The notes: generated by a model not told the origin, from the sequence alone. DNA of 64,000 nucleotides from Caulobacter mirabilis (GCF_002749615.1 NZ_CP024201.1:1302001-1366000); one strand, 5' to 3'. Positions 43,846 to 51,985 are shown, counted from the first letter of the stretch. Numbers and translations are program-made.

Positions 43846-44070
43846 TCAGGTAAGGTTAAGCTTTTCTGGACGAATGCGGTCGCGCCGTCGGGGCAGATCC
43901 CGCATCAGCGCCACGCGTTCCGCCTCAGGCAGGCGCGCCCAGCCGGCGATCTCCGGCAGGGTGCGGAAACAGCCCAGGCACAGGCCGCTCTCGGGATCGA
44001 CGATACAGACCTTCACGCAGGGCGTGGCGATGGCCTTGGGCGGCGCGGCGGGCGAGGGCGGGACGGTCAT
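43846..44070 (-). CDS. DUF1289 domain protein (small Cys-rich)
   Basis: A 74-residue protein with the DUF1289 pattern TPCVKVCIVDPESGLCLGCF and then RTLPEIAGWARLPEAERVAL. The four cysteines probably bind a metal ion or cluster. Family members in proteobacteria are often annotated as Fe-S-like proteins, without proof. The ATG at 44070 was chosen; the upstream extension is not conserved in character. Confidence 0.85.
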   Translation of the reverse strand: MTVPPSPAAPPKAIATPCVKVCIVDPESGLCLGCFRTLPEIAGWARLPEAERVALMRDLPRRRDRIRPEKLNLT

Positions 44071-44274
44071 GTCCCGCCAGCATCGTCGGCTCCCGCCCCG
44101 GTGGCAAGGCGTCAAGAAACGTCACCAAGTCGCCATGTTTTCGACATCAACATTACAGTCTCGTAAGATATGAAATCCCTGTAATTATTGGAGTCTTTCA
44201 AGACTTTAATTTGTGAATACGGAAGAGTCGAAGCATTCTTTCCCTGCATCCAACAGGGAGATGGAGCGACCCCA

Positions 44275-44562
44275 ATGCGTACTTTCTTCACCGCCATGAT
44301 CATTGCCGCCGCCGCGTCCTCCGCCACGGTCGCGGTCGCCGCCGAGGCGCGCCTGTCGGATACCCAGTTCATCAAGGTTGCGCAGTGTCGCACCCTGCCG
44401 GGCGCCGACGGCGAGAAGTTCACCGCCCTCTACAAGGCCAACAAGCGCGGCCGCGCCGACCACGTGGTCGACAAGGCCGACGCCGCGAAGCGCGACGCCG
44501 AGCGTGGCGGCGCCGACATGGCCGCCAAGCTGGCCCAAGAGTGCGCGGTCATCGTTCCTTAG
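44275..44562 (+). CDS. Small exported protein, tandem paralog 1
   Basis: A 95-residue protein with a signal peptide (FFTAMIIAAAASSATVAVAA). The mature part reads RLSDTQFIKVAQCRTLPG, then KFTALYKANKRGRADHVVDK, with a second Cys in LAQECAV. The next gene encodes a relative (RLTDVQFVKVARCAGLAG, YKANEKGR, GGACAAL). The leaders of both share GGGAGATGGAG followed by CCCCA/CCCC before ATGCGTAC, so a duplication included the 5' region. Function unknown. Confidence 0.7.
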   Translation: MRTFFTAMIIAAAASSATVAVAAEARLSDTQFIKVAQCRTLPGADGEKFTALYKANKRGRADHVVDKADAAKRDAERGGADMAAKLAQECAVIVP

Positions 44563-44611
44563 TTTATGTGGCCCGAGTAACTTTCTAGTCTGAGCATCCA
44601 GTCAACTTGAA

Positions 44612-44650
44612 GGGCGCCTGTTTCAAAGCAGGCGCCCGTCTTTTTGTTTG
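44612..44650 (+). terminator. Rho-independent terminator
   Basis: Stem GGGCGCCTG (44612-44620) / CAGGCGCCC (44629-44637), loop TTTCAAAG, then GTCTTTTTGTTT. It ends the transcript of the first small exported protein. Confidence 0.9.
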
Positions 44651-44764
44651 ATTTCCCACAAGCAGTTTCCACTGTTGCAAACATTTACATCGTTTAACTT
44701 GAGGTCTGGCCTCTTGGGTTTCACTCTGATCTCGCATCCACATTTGGGAGATGGAGAGCACCCC

Positions 44765-45079
44765 ATGCGTACGCTCGCTGCTATTCTCGTTCTGGCCGTC
44801 GCCTCCGGCGCCGCGGCCTCGGCTTCGGCCCAGACCCGTCTGACCGACGTCCAGTTCGTCAAGGTCGCCCGCTGCGCCGGTCTCGCCGGCGACGATCGTT
44901 TCGACACCGTCTACAAGGCCAACGAGAAGGGCCGTTCGCCGTTCGCGATCGCCAAGGCCGACGAGGCCCGCGACAGCGCGGCGCGCGAGGTCAAGCGCGT
45001 CCAGAAGGGCCGCACGCCGGGCGGCCAGGAGCGGATCGACGCCGAGCTCGGCGGCGCCTGCGCCGCGCTCAAGGGCTGA
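44765..45079 (+). CDS. Small exported protein, tandem paralog 2
   Basis: A 104-residue relative of the preceding gene, with a signal peptide (LAAILVLAVASGAAASASAQ) and mature part TRLTDVQFVKVARCAGLAGD. Cys residues in VARCAG and GGACAALKG may form a disulfide. It has its own leader, with the sequence CATTTGGGAGATGGAG near the start, and is followed by its own terminator, so the two paralogs are separate transcription units. The function is unknown. Confidence 0.7.
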   Translation: MRTLAAILVLAVASGAAASASAQTRLTDVQFVKVARCAGLAGDDRFDTVYKANEKGRSPFAIAKADEARDSAAREVKRVQKGRTPGGQERIDAELGGACAALKG

Positions 45080-45113
45080 CGGCGACCCCGCCTCGCCGCT
45101 CTGGCTGTATTTG

Positions 45114-45148
45114 ACGCCCCGTCCCCGCCCCGGACGGGGCGTTCTTAT
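45114..45148 (+). terminator. Rho-independent terminator
   Basis: Stem ACGCCCCGTCC (45114-45124) / GGACGGGGCGT (45132-45142), followed by TCTTATT. It ends the second small exported protein transcript. Confidence 0.85.
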
Positions 45149-45225
45149 TCTGGCCGCCGCGGCCTCGCCGACGGGCCATGCCGATGGTAGCGTCGGCCTG
45201 AGGGTCGGAGCGGTTCGGGGGAGCC

Positions 45226-45837
45226 ATGGTTTCGCATCTGATGTTGGCCGCGGCGCTGGCCGCGACGGAGCCGCCGGCCGGCGGGGCGGCGACATACGAG
45301 CCGCCGGCATGGCTCGGCGCGCCGACGCTGGAGCAGATGGAGGACGCCTATCCGCCGAAAGCCTGGGCGAGCGGTCTCGAGGGCAGGGTCGATCTGTTCT
45401 GCAAGGCGGCGGCGACCGGTCAACTCGCCGACTGCGTGGTTGAGCGGGAGGCGCCCCTGGACAAGGCGTTTGGCGCGGCGGCCTTGCAGCTGACGCCGTT
45501 GTTCCGCGTAAGCCCGGCGAAATGGAACGGCGCCCCGGTCGACGGCGCGCCGGTTCGCTTCCGGGTCGTCTTCAAGCTGCCCTATGGCGCTCTGCCCAAT
45601 CTGGAGGGGACGGTCCGCTGCTACGGCGTCCTCGAGACCTTCTCCAGGCTGGATCGGAAAGATCGGCGCGTGGCGCGGGCCGTCTCCGCCGCGCGCGATC
45701 GGGCGCTGACGCTGGCGACCGCGTCCGGCGCGGCCGACGATATCGAGGCGCGGTTGGCGGCGGCCGTCGAGGCGACGCCGCCGCCGCCATCCCTGATGAC
45801 GAAGAGCGACCCCTGCTTCAGGCTGTTCGTGCCCTGA
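45226..45837 (+). CDS. Hypothetical exported protein with TonB-C-like repeat
   Basis: A 203-residue protein. The first 15-20 residues are weakly hydrophobic (SHLMLAAALAATEPPAGG) and may be a signal. Then PPKAWASGLEGRVDLFCKAA, DCVVEREAPLDKAFGAAALQ and VRFRVVFKLPYGALPN resemble the energy-transducer TonB C-terminal fold (pattern YP..A...G.EG.V.L.C.V...G.L..C.V). A further Cys pair lies in TVRCYG and SDPCFRLF. Compare the two-repeat protein at 28747-29451. Role unknown. Confidence 0.65.
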   Translation: MVSHLMLAAALAATEPPAGGAATYEPPAWLGAPTLEQMEDAYPPKAWASGLEGRVDLFCKAAATGQLADCVVEREAPLDKAFGAAALQLTPLFRVSPAKWNGAPVDGAPVRFRVVFKLPYGALPNLEGTVRCYGVLETFSRLDRKDRRVARAVSAARDRALTLATASGAADDIEARLAAAVEATPPPPSLMTKSDPCFRLFVP

Positions 45838-45871
45838 CGCCCCGCTTTACGTTGACGCTCGCGTTATCTTC

Positions 45872-45885
45872 CCAAACATTTGTTC
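45872..45885. promoter_or_regulatory. Putative operator upstream of the acyl-CoA dehydrogenase operon
   Basis: CCAAACATTTGTTC, an imperfect inverted repeat (CAAACA / TTGTT) 62 bases upstream of the first dehydrogenase gene. It matches the site at 8982-8995 in 12 of 14 positions. Confidence 0.4.
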
Positions 45886-45947
45886 GGCGCCTATAGTCCC
45901 GACCGACTAAAGATCGGCCCCCTGAGAGGCCGCGCCGGGAGCATGCC

Positions 45948-47150
45948 ATGAACCTCGAATTCTCCGCCGAAGACAACGCGTTCCGCCAGGAGGTCCGCGC
46001 CTTCATCGCCGAGAACTACCCCGCCCAGCTGCGCGGCAAGCAGGATGAAGGCGACGACCTGACCAAGGACGACTACCTGTCCTGGCACAAGGTTCTCGCC
46101 AAGAAGGGCTGGGTCGCTCCGTCCTGGCCCAAGGCGCTCGGCGGCACCGACTGGACCTCGACCCAGAAGTACATCTTCTCCGAGGAGCTGGCCCGCGCCG
46201 ACGCGCTGCCGGTGCTGCCGTTCGGCGTCGTGATGGTCGCCCCGGTGATCTACACCTTCGGCACGCCGGAGCAGAAGGAACGCTTCCTGCCGAAGATCTA
46301 CAACGGCGAGGAATGGTGGTGCCAGGGCTACTCCGAGCCGGGCGCCGGCTCCGACCTGGCCTCGCTGAAGACCAAGGCCGAGCGCTTCACCGGCGACGAC
46401 GGCAAGGAATACTACCTGGTCAACGGCCAGAAGACCTGGACCACCCTGGCCCAGCACGCCGACTGGGGCTTCTTTCTGGTCCGCACCGACCCGGCCGCGA
46501 AGATCCAGGAGGGCATCTCCTTCCTGCTGATCGACATGAAGACCCCGGGCATCGAGGTCCGCCGCATCACCACCCTGGAAGGCGGCCACGAGGTCAACGA
46601 AGTCTGGCTGGAGAACGTCAAGGTCCCGGTCGAGAACCGCGTCTACGAGGAGAACAAGGGCTGGACCTGCGCCAAGTTCCTGCTCGCCCACGAGCGCAGC
46701 GGCATCGCCGGCGTAGCCCGCTCCAAGCGCGGCGTCGAGAAGGTCCGCGAGATGGCCTCCATCGAGCTGGGCGACGACGGCAAGCCGCTGATCCAGGACG
46801 CCGACTTCAAGCGCAAGGTCGCCGAGCTGGAGATCGACCTGACCGCCCTGGAGTTCACCGAGCTGCGCACCCTGGCCGGTGAAGCGGCCGGCAAGGGCCC
46901 CGGACCGGAATCCTCGCTGCTCAAGATCAAGGGCACCGAGATCCAGCAAAGGCTGACCGAACTCGCGCTGGAGGCCTCGGGCCACTACGCCGCCCCCTAC
47001 CTGCGCGACCTGGGCGACAACGCCAAGATCGGGCCGGAGTACGCGGTCGGCCGCGCCGGGACCTACTTCAACACCCGCAAGACCTCGATCTACGGCGGGT
47101 CGAACGAGATCCAGCGCAACATCATCGCCAAGATGGTGCTCGGGCTCTAA
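45948..47150 (+). CDS. Acyl-CoA dehydrogenase, large (FAD-motif) subunit type
   Basis: A 400-residue flavoenzyme of the acyl-CoA dehydrogenase family. The N-terminal helical domain has LAKKGWVAPSWPKALGGTDW, the middle beta-domain QGYSEPGAGSDLASLKTKAE, and the C-terminus ends TSIYGGSNEIQRNIIAKMVL, the FAD/adenine-binding motif. The residue that is Glu in YEGT-type enzymes is Gly here. It is followed after 51 bases by a second, shorter dehydrogenase, like the PimC-PimD and other heteromeric pairs. Beta-oxidation of a specialised acyl-CoA is inferred. Confidence 0.87.
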   Translation: MNLEFSAEDNAFRQEVRAFIAENYPAQLRGKQDEGDDLTKDDYLSWHKVLAKKGWVAPSWPKALGGTDWTSTQKYIFSEELARADALPVLPFGVVMVAPVIYTFGTPEQKERFLPKIYNGEEWWCQGYSEPGAGSDLASLKTKAERFTGDDGKEYYLVNGQKTWTTLAQHADWGFFLVRTDPAAKIQEGISFLLIDMKTPGIEVRRITTLEGGHEVNEVWLENVKVPVENRVYEENKGWTCAKFLLAHERSGIAGVARSKRGVEKVREMASIELGDDGKPLIQDADFKRKVAELEIDLTALEFTELRTLAGEAAGKGPGPESSLLKIKGTEIQQRLTELALEASGHYAAPYLRDLGDNAKIGPEYAVGRAGTYFNTRKTSIYGGSNEIQRNIIAKMVLGL

Positions 47151-47201
47151 CGTCGCCGAACCAGAACACGTCGAATAAGCAAGAACGCCAGGAACGCTCC
47201 G

Positions 47202-48347
47202 ATGGATTTCAACTTCACCGAAGAACAGTCGATGCTGCGCGACACGGTCGCCAGCTACCTCCAGGACAACTACGACTTCGAGAAGCGCCGCAAGATGATC
47301 GGCTCGGACGCCGGTCGCGATCCGGCGATCTGGTCGGCTTTCGCCAACGAGCTGGGCATCCTGGGCGCGCCGTTCTCGGAAGACCTCGGCGGCCTGGGCG
47401 GCGGCGCCATCGAGAACATGATCGTCATGGAGGAGTTCGGTAAGGCGCTGGTCGTTGAGCCCTACCTCGGCACGGTCGTCATCGGCGGCGGCTTCCTGAA
47501 GCACAGCGGCTACGCCGGCGCGGCAGACCTGATCGGGTCGGTGATCGAGGGCAAGACCATCTTCGCCTTCGCCTACGCCGAGCCGCAGGCCCGCTACACC
47601 TGGCAGGACCTGAAGACGACGGCCAAGAAGGACGGCGCCGGCTGGGTCCTGAACGGCCACAAGGCGGTGGTCGTGGGCGCGCCCTGGGCGACCCACCTGA
47701 TCGTCACCGCCCGCACCGGCGGCGGCCAGCGCGACGCCGACGGCGTCTCGGTGTTCATCGTCGAGAAGGGCGCCAAGGGCGTGGTCACCCGCGACTACCC
47801 GACCGTCGACGGCGGCCGGGCCTCGGAAGCCTACTTCGAGAACGTGGCGGTCGGCGCCGACGCCCTGATCGGCGTCGAGGGCAAGGCCCTGCCGCTGGTC
47901 AACAAGGTCATCGACGAAGCCACCGCCGCGACCTGCGCCGAAGCCGTCGGCGCCATGCGCCAGCTGCACGCCGGCACCCTGGACTACGCCAAGCAGCGAA
48001 AGCAGTTCGGCACGGCGATCGCCAACTTCCAGGTGCTGCAGCACCGCATGGTCGACATGTTCATGAACCTCGAGCAGTCGGTGTCCATGACCTACATGGC
48101 GACCATTAAGCTGTCGGAAGACGACGCCGAGCGCGCCAAGGCCGTCTCGGCCGCCAAGGTCCAGATCGGCAAGGCCTGCAAGTTCGTCGGCCAGAACGCC
48201 ATCCAGATCCACGGCGGCATGGGCATGACCGACGAGCTGGCCATCGGCCACTACTTCAAGCGTGCGACCCTGATCGAGGGCCTGTTCGGCTCCGTCGACC
48301 ACCACCTGCGCCGCTACGAAGGCCTGAGCTTCGACAAGGCCGCGTAG
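47202..48347 (+). CDS. Acyl-CoA dehydrogenase, small subunit type
   Basis: A 381-residue family member with ELGILGAPFSEDLGGLGGGA, FAYAEPQARYTWQDLKTTAK and C-terminal NAIQIHGGMGMTDELAIGHY. The usual NEI(M/Q)R-type FAD motif is missing, and the middle domain replaces the SEPxAGSD motif with AEPQARYTW. Both features are seen in the partner subunits of heteromeric acyl-CoA dehydrogenases. It is probably in complex with the protein encoded just upstream. A strong terminator follows. Confidence 0.87.
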   Translation: MDFNFTEEQSMLRDTVASYLQDNYDFEKRRKMIGSDAGRDPAIWSAFANELGILGAPFSEDLGGLGGGAIENMIVMEEFGKALVVEPYLGTVVIGGGFLKHSGYAGAADLIGSVIEGKTIFAFAYAEPQARYTWQDLKTTAKKDGAGWVLNGHKAVVVGAPWATHLIVTARTGGGQRDADGVSVFIVEKGAKGVVTRDYPTVDGGRASEAYFENVAVGADALIGVEGKALPLVNKVIDEATAATCAEAVGAMRQLHAGTLDYAKQRKQFGTAIANFQVLQHRMVDMFMNLEQSVSMTYMATIKLSEDDAERAKAVSAAKVQIGKACKFVGQNAIQIHGGMGMTDELAIGHYFKRATLIEGLFGSVDHHLRRYEGLSFDKAA

Positions 48348-48374
48348 GGCGGACGCGTCTGAGTAGACATCAAG

Positions 48375-48412
48375 GGGCGGGAGTCGAAAGGCTCCCGCCC
48401 TTTTTTGTTTGA
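48375..48412 (+). terminator. Rho-independent terminator of the acyl-CoA dehydrogenase operon
   Basis: Stem GGGCGGGAG (48375-48383) / CTCCCGCCC (48392-48400), loop TCGAAAGG, then TTTTTTGTTT. Confidence 0.93.
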
Positions 48413-48426
48413 GGTCGGCGCCGACC

Positions 48427-48581
48427 AGGATCCCCCCTGGGGGAGGTGGCTCGCCGTCAGGCGAGACGGAGGGGGTCGGCCACGGTTGCGCGAGGTTGCG
48501 GCGTCGCAGAGCCGGCGTCCCTGACCGCAGCCCCCTCAGTCACCGCTTCGCGGCGACAGCTCCCCCAGGGGAGAGCATCCT
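48427..48581. repeat. Large palindromic repeat, family B, copy 2
   Basis: aggatcccccctgggggagg then tggctcgccgtcaggcgaga-cggagggggt at the left, and agccccctcagtcaccgctt then cgcggcgacagctcccccag at the right. The order of the two blocks is reversed relative to 31895-32010. It sits between the terminator and the convergent ankyrin gene. Confidence 0.8.
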
Positions 48582-48585
48582 TTTC

Positions 48586-49638
48586 CTAGCGCCGGTAGTC
48601 CGGACGCCCGAGCTTCATCGGCGTCGGGTTCAGCGCCACCCAGGCGACGGCCAGTTCGCACAGCCGGCGCGGCGCGTCGTCGTTCCGCCTCAGTCCGGCG
48701 ACCGACGCCCGGGCGTCGGTCAGCCCGGCCGTGGGCAGGGGCGTTCCGGACGCCAGGTGCGCCAGCAGCGCGCGGGCCATCCTGTCGTAGTCGCCGTCCC
48801 AGTTGACGCCGCCGTTGCGGTCGATCTCGTCCGAGATCCGGCCGGTGATCCGGATCACCTCGCCCTGGACCGTCTCGGCCGCTCCCTTGGACGGGACCAG
48901 CAGGACCCAAAGCTCCTGATGCGCGTCCCGCCAGGATGAGGCCTTGGCCCTGATCGGCGAGGCGCCGTCGTGCCGGACGCGCTGCGGGACGGGCGGAACC
49001 TCGAAGAGGGCGTACAGCCGCGCCAGCCCCGCGTCGGTCTCGGCCAGGAAGTCGGGGTTGAAGCCGGCCCGATGGAACTCGAAGTCGGTCCCGATGCGGG
49101 TGACCGAGGATCGCATCTCCGGGGTGCGTCGCGCGCCCGCCGCCAGCAGGACCTCGGCCAGCGCGGCCGCCCCGGCGATCTGCGCGTTGCTGCACTGTCC
49201 GAGCAGTCGGGCGAGGGGCGTATGACCGCCCCGGTCGAGGGCGTCGACGCGGGCGCCGTGGCGGAGCAACGTTGTCGCCGTCGCGACGTTGCAGGGGGCG
49301 GTCGCCGCATGGAGCGCCGTCCCGCTCGCGCCCTCGCCGCGGTTCGGGTCCGCGCCCAGCTCCAGCAGGACGTCGATGCGGGCCTGCCAATGCCGGCTGC
49401 GGGCCTGCAGCGGCGTCACGCCGTAGGCGTCTTCCGCCTCCAGGTCCGCCCCCTGCGCCGCCAGCCAGCGCGCCAGATCGTCCGGGCAGTCGTTGAAGGC
49501 CAGGGCGGTCTGTTTGGCGTATCCGCCGCGCGCATCGATCTCGTGAGCGTCGAACAGGGCCTTCAGCGTTTCGAGATCGTCGGTCTGGAGCCGCTGCTCG
49601 AAATCCTTGGGCAGCGTCTTCTTCCTCGCCTTGGCCAT
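48586..49638 (-). CDS. Ankyrin repeat protein
   Basis: A 350-residue soluble protein. The first ~170 residues are ankyrin repeats (TDDLETLKALFDAHEIDARG, DDLARWLAAQGADLEAEDAY, GVTPLQARSRHWQARIDVLL, TATTLLRHGARVDALDRGGH). The C-terminal half (RIGTDFEFHRAGFNPDFLAE; ASSWRDAHQELWVLLVPSKG; NWDGDYDRMARALLAHLASG) has no family I recognise. The ATG at 49638 begins the basic MAKARKKTLPKDFEQRL start; upstream sequence is not protein-like. The binding partner is unknown. Confidence 0.8.
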   Translation of the reverse strand: MAKARKKTLPKDFEQRLQTDDLETLKALFDAHEIDARGGYAKQTALAFNDCPDDLARWLAAQGADLEAEDAYGVTPLQARSRHWQARIDVLLELGADPNRGEGASGTALHAATAPCNVATATTLLRHGARVDALDRGGHTPLARLLGQCSNAQIAGAAALAEVLLAAGARRTPEMRSSVTRIGTDFEFHRAGFNPDFLAETDAGLARLYALFEVPPVPQRVRHDGASPIRAKASSWRDAHQELWVLLVPSKGAAETVQGEVIRITGRISDEIDRNGGVNWDGDYDRMARALLAHLASGTPLPTAGLTDARASVAGLRRNDDAPRRLCELAVAWVALNPTPMKLGRPDYRR

Positions 49639-49766
49639 GGGTCCCCTCTGTCCGCCCGAGGCGCGGACCGTCGCCCAGAGCGCCGGGTTCCGCAATGGAG
49701 GTTGGAACCGCCCGCCAGGATGCTCCCCCAGGAGGGAGGATCCTGCCCTCGGTCAGCCTGTCCCTT

Positions 49767-50693
49767 TCAGAGGTCCATCCGCCAGGTCTCGCTGACCTCG
49801 GTTCCGCCGAAGGCCTCGTACTCGTGGCTCTCGACCAGGTCGAAGCCGGCCTTGGCGTAGAGGCGGCGGGCGGGCTCCAGGACGGCGTGGGTCCAGAGGA
49901 CCATCTCGCGGTAGCCGGCGGCGCGGGCGAAGGCGATCGTCTCGGCGATCAGCCGCCCGCCCAGGCCCGTGCCGCGCGCCTCGGGCTCGACGATCAACAG
50001 CCGCAGTCGGGCGGTCTCGTCGCTGTCGCGGACCACGAAGACGCAGCCCAGCCGCCGGCCGTCGCGCTCGGCGATCCAGCAGCGCTGCCGGCTGGGGTCG
50101 GGTTCGCGCAGGAAGGTCGCGACGATCTCGGCGCAGACGGCCTCGATGTCGGCGTTCCAGTTCTGCTCGCGGGCGTAGAGGACGGCGTTGCGCTCCACCA
50201 CCCAGCCCATGTCGCCCGGCCGCGGGTCGCGCAGGACGATCTCGCCGGGGGCCGGCGCGGCGTCGCCGAACAGCCGCTCCACGTCGCCCAGCGCGGCCAT
50301 CGCGGTCTGCCGGTCGACGGCGGGCAGGGCGGCCAGCAGGCCGCCGGCGATGCTCTCCGAGGCGGCGTCCAGCGTCGCGAAGGCCGCCCGTCCGGCCTCG
50401 GTCAGGGCCAGGTCGCGACGGCGGCCGTCCTCGGTCGACGGCGACCGCTCGACCAGGCCGCGCCGCTCCAGCCGGCCGAGCAGGCGGCTGGCGTGGCCGC
50501 GATCGAAGCCGAGCTCGCGCTGCAGGTCGGCGGCGCTGCGGGCCGCGCCCTGGGCCAGTTCGTACAGCGTGCGGCTCTCCGCCACGCTCAGGTCGCTGCC
50601 GTGATAGCCCTCGTCCAGCAGCCCGAGGGCCTTGGAGTAGCGCCGGTTGAACGCGCGCAGACGGGCGATCTGGTCGGGGGTGGGCTGGGACAT
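49767..50693 (-). CDS. MarR-type regulator fused to a GNAT N-acetyltransferase
   Basis: A 308-residue fusion. Residues 1-145 form a MarR winged-helix domain (LSVAESRTLYELAQGAARSA, RELGFDRGHASRLLGRLERR, GLVERSPSTEDGRRRDLALT). Residues 150-308 form a GNAT domain (GEIVLRDPRPGDMGWVVERN, LLIVEPEARGTGLGGRLIAE with the acetyl-CoA loop, ending ARRLYAKAGFDLVESHEYEA). This fusion is a recognised architecture. The acetyl acceptor is unknown. The ATG at 50693 was picked by domain start. Confidence 0.9.
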   Translation of the reverse strand: MSQPTPDQIARLRAFNRRYSKALGLLDEGYHGSDLSVAESRTLYELAQGAARSAADLQRELGFDRGHASRLLGRLERRGLVERSPSTEDGRRRDLALTEAGRAAFATLDAASESIAGGLLAALPAVDRQTAMAALGDVERLFGDAAPAPGEIVLRDPRPGDMGWVVERNAVLYAREQNWNADIEAVCAEIVATFLREPDPSRQRCWIAERDGRRLGCVFVVRDSDETARLRLLIVEPEARGTGLGGRLIAETIAFARAAGYREMVLWTHAVLEPARRLYAKAGFDLVESHEYEAFGGTEVSETWRMDL

Positions 50694-50772
50694 GACGGGA
50701 CCTCCTGTGAAGGCCAGCGTCGGCGGGATGGTTGTCAGAGTCAACTAAATTTGCACGACGGTGTGGTCGGGG

Positions 50773-50928
50773 GTGCTCCCCCCTTGGGGAGCTGTCGGCG
50801 CGCAGCGACGACTGAGGGGGTTGTGGAGGTCAGACGCCGGACCCGCGACGTCGCGGGTCCCCCACCGAGCGCCGCAAACCCCCTCCGTCTCGGCTTCGCC
50901 GAGCCACCTCCCCCAGGGGGGAGGAACC
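50773..50928. repeat. Large palindromic repeat, family B, copy 3
   Basis: tgctccccccttggggagct then gtcggcgcgcagcgacgact-gagggggt at the left, and aaaccccctccgtctcggct then tcgccgagccacctccccca-ggggggagga at the right. It lies between the MarR-GNAT start and the DUF1801 stop. Confidence 0.8.
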
Positions 50929-50936
50929 GGCGGAAG

Positions 50937-51347
50937 CTATCTCTTCTTCCCCGCCGCGTTCAGCGCCGCGGCTTCCCGGACCAGCGCCTTCAGGGCCTCG
51001 GCGTCGATCGTCTCGCCCTGGTGGAGGTCGATGGCGCGGCGGGCGTTTCCGTCGAGGCTGGAATTGAACAGTCCCGCCGGGTCGGGCAGCGACGCGCCCT
51101 TCGGGAAGGTCAGCTTCACGGCCGCCTTGTAGACCTCGCCGGTGGTCAGGATGCCCTGGCGCTCCCAGACCGGGACGCGGCCCCATTTCACCGTCTCGGC
51201 CACGTCCGGCAGCGCCTCGTGGATCAGCGCCCGGACCTGGGCCAGCGTCCGGCCGCGCCAATCGTCCAGCCCGGCGATCTTGGCGTCGATCCGGGCCTTC
51301 GCCGCGTCGCCGGACAGGGGCGGGGCGCTCTTGCTTTCGGCGGTCAT
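50937..51347 (-). CDS. DUF1801 domain protein
   Basis: A 136-residue protein of the YdhG/DUF1801 type. LAQVRALIHEALPDVAETVK and WGRVPVWERQGILTTGEVYK are followed by AAVKLTFPKGASLPDPAGLF and the C-terminal IDAEALKALVREAAALN. These proteins are found in operons with ArsR and SRPBCC genes, as here. No function is proven. It is the last gene of the five-gene ArsR-led unit, 10 bases after the previous gene. Confidence 0.85.
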   Translation of the reverse strand: MTAESKSAPPLSGDAAKARIDAKIAGLDDWRGRTLAQVRALIHEALPDVAETVKWGRVPVWERQGILTTGEVYKAAVKLTFPKGASLPDPAGLFNSSLDGNARRAIDLHQGETIDAEALKALVREAAALNAAGKKR

Positions 51348-51357
51348 GGCCGTCTCC

Positions 51358-51762
51358 TCACATCTTCTCGCCGGGCAGCCGCGCGGCCTGTTTCACCCAG
51401 TCGCTGAACTGGCGTTCGTCGAAGGCCCCCTCGTAGATGTCGAGGTAGCGGACCTCCTTCTGTTTCGACGGCCCGGGCGGGACCGGGTCCAGCGCCGCGC
51501 CGCGGAAGAAGCTGACCTTGATGTACCGGTCGAAGCAGTGGAGGCCGAGGAACCAGCACCCCGTCTCGACGCCGTAGAGGGGCGAATTCCACTTCACCGC
51601 CTTCTGGACCTCGGGGACGGCCGCCTCGATCAGGGCGTCGATGCGGGCGCCGACGGCGCTCTTCCAGCCGGGCATGGCGGCGATGTAGGCCCGGATGGGA
51701 GCCTCGCCGTAGCCCTTGGGGATCTGCGGATTGCCGCCGGACAGCAGTTTGGGCTCGGTCAT
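51358..51762 (-). CDS. DUF1801 domain protein
   Basis: A 134-residue protein with GWKSAVGARIDALIEAAVPE, VQKAVKWNSPLYGVETGCWF, LGLHCFDRYIKVSFFRGAAL and the C-terminal DERQFSDWVKQAARLPG, the DUF1801 layout. It is distantly similar to the next gene, so the operon carries two family members. The start is 4 bases from the stop of the small membrane protein upstream. Confidence 0.85.
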   Translation of the reverse strand: MTEPKLLSGGNPQIPKGYGEAPIRAYIAAMPGWKSAVGARIDALIEAAVPEVQKAVKWNSPLYGVETGCWFLGLHCFDRYIKVSFFRGAALDPVPPGPSKQKEVRYLDIYEGAFDERQFSDWVKQAARLPGEKM

Positions 51763-51766
51763 CGGG

Positions 51767-51985
51767 TCAGGCCTTGGCCGCGCCGGCGCGCGCCCGCGTC
51801 ACATAGGGCAGCACGAACAGGTACAGGCCGCTGACCAGCAGCAGGATCAGCGGAACCAGGGCGAACAGCCCCAGCCAGATTGGCGGCGTCCCTTGGGTCA
51901 TGACCACGATGTAGGTGATGACCCCCGCCGTGAAGGCGATCGAGATCCAGCGGTGCGCGGTGCGGACCAGTCTGCTGATGGTCAT
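51767..51985 (-). CDS. Small two-helix membrane protein
   Basis: A 72-residue protein: a short basic N-terminus (TISRLVRTAHRW), helix ISIAFTAGVITYIVVMTQG, helix IWLGLFALVPLILLLVSGLY, and a basic tail. It is embedded in the ArsR-SRPBCC-DUF1801 operon. The longer frame upstream of the ATG at 51985 overlaps the SRPBCC gene and is not real. It looks like a small transporter accessory or a stress-membrane protein, but no family is recognised. Confidence 0.75.
   Translation of the reverse strand: MTISRLVRTAHRWISIAFTAGVITYIVVMTQGTPPIWLGLFALVPLILLLVSGLYLFVLPYVTRARAGAAKA

Noticed and set aside
49722..49745. Sequence resembling a fragment of the family B repeat (aggatgctcccccaggaggg)
   Set aside because: Only one short arm is present, without the paired block, so it may be chance or a decayed remnant; not listed as a feature.
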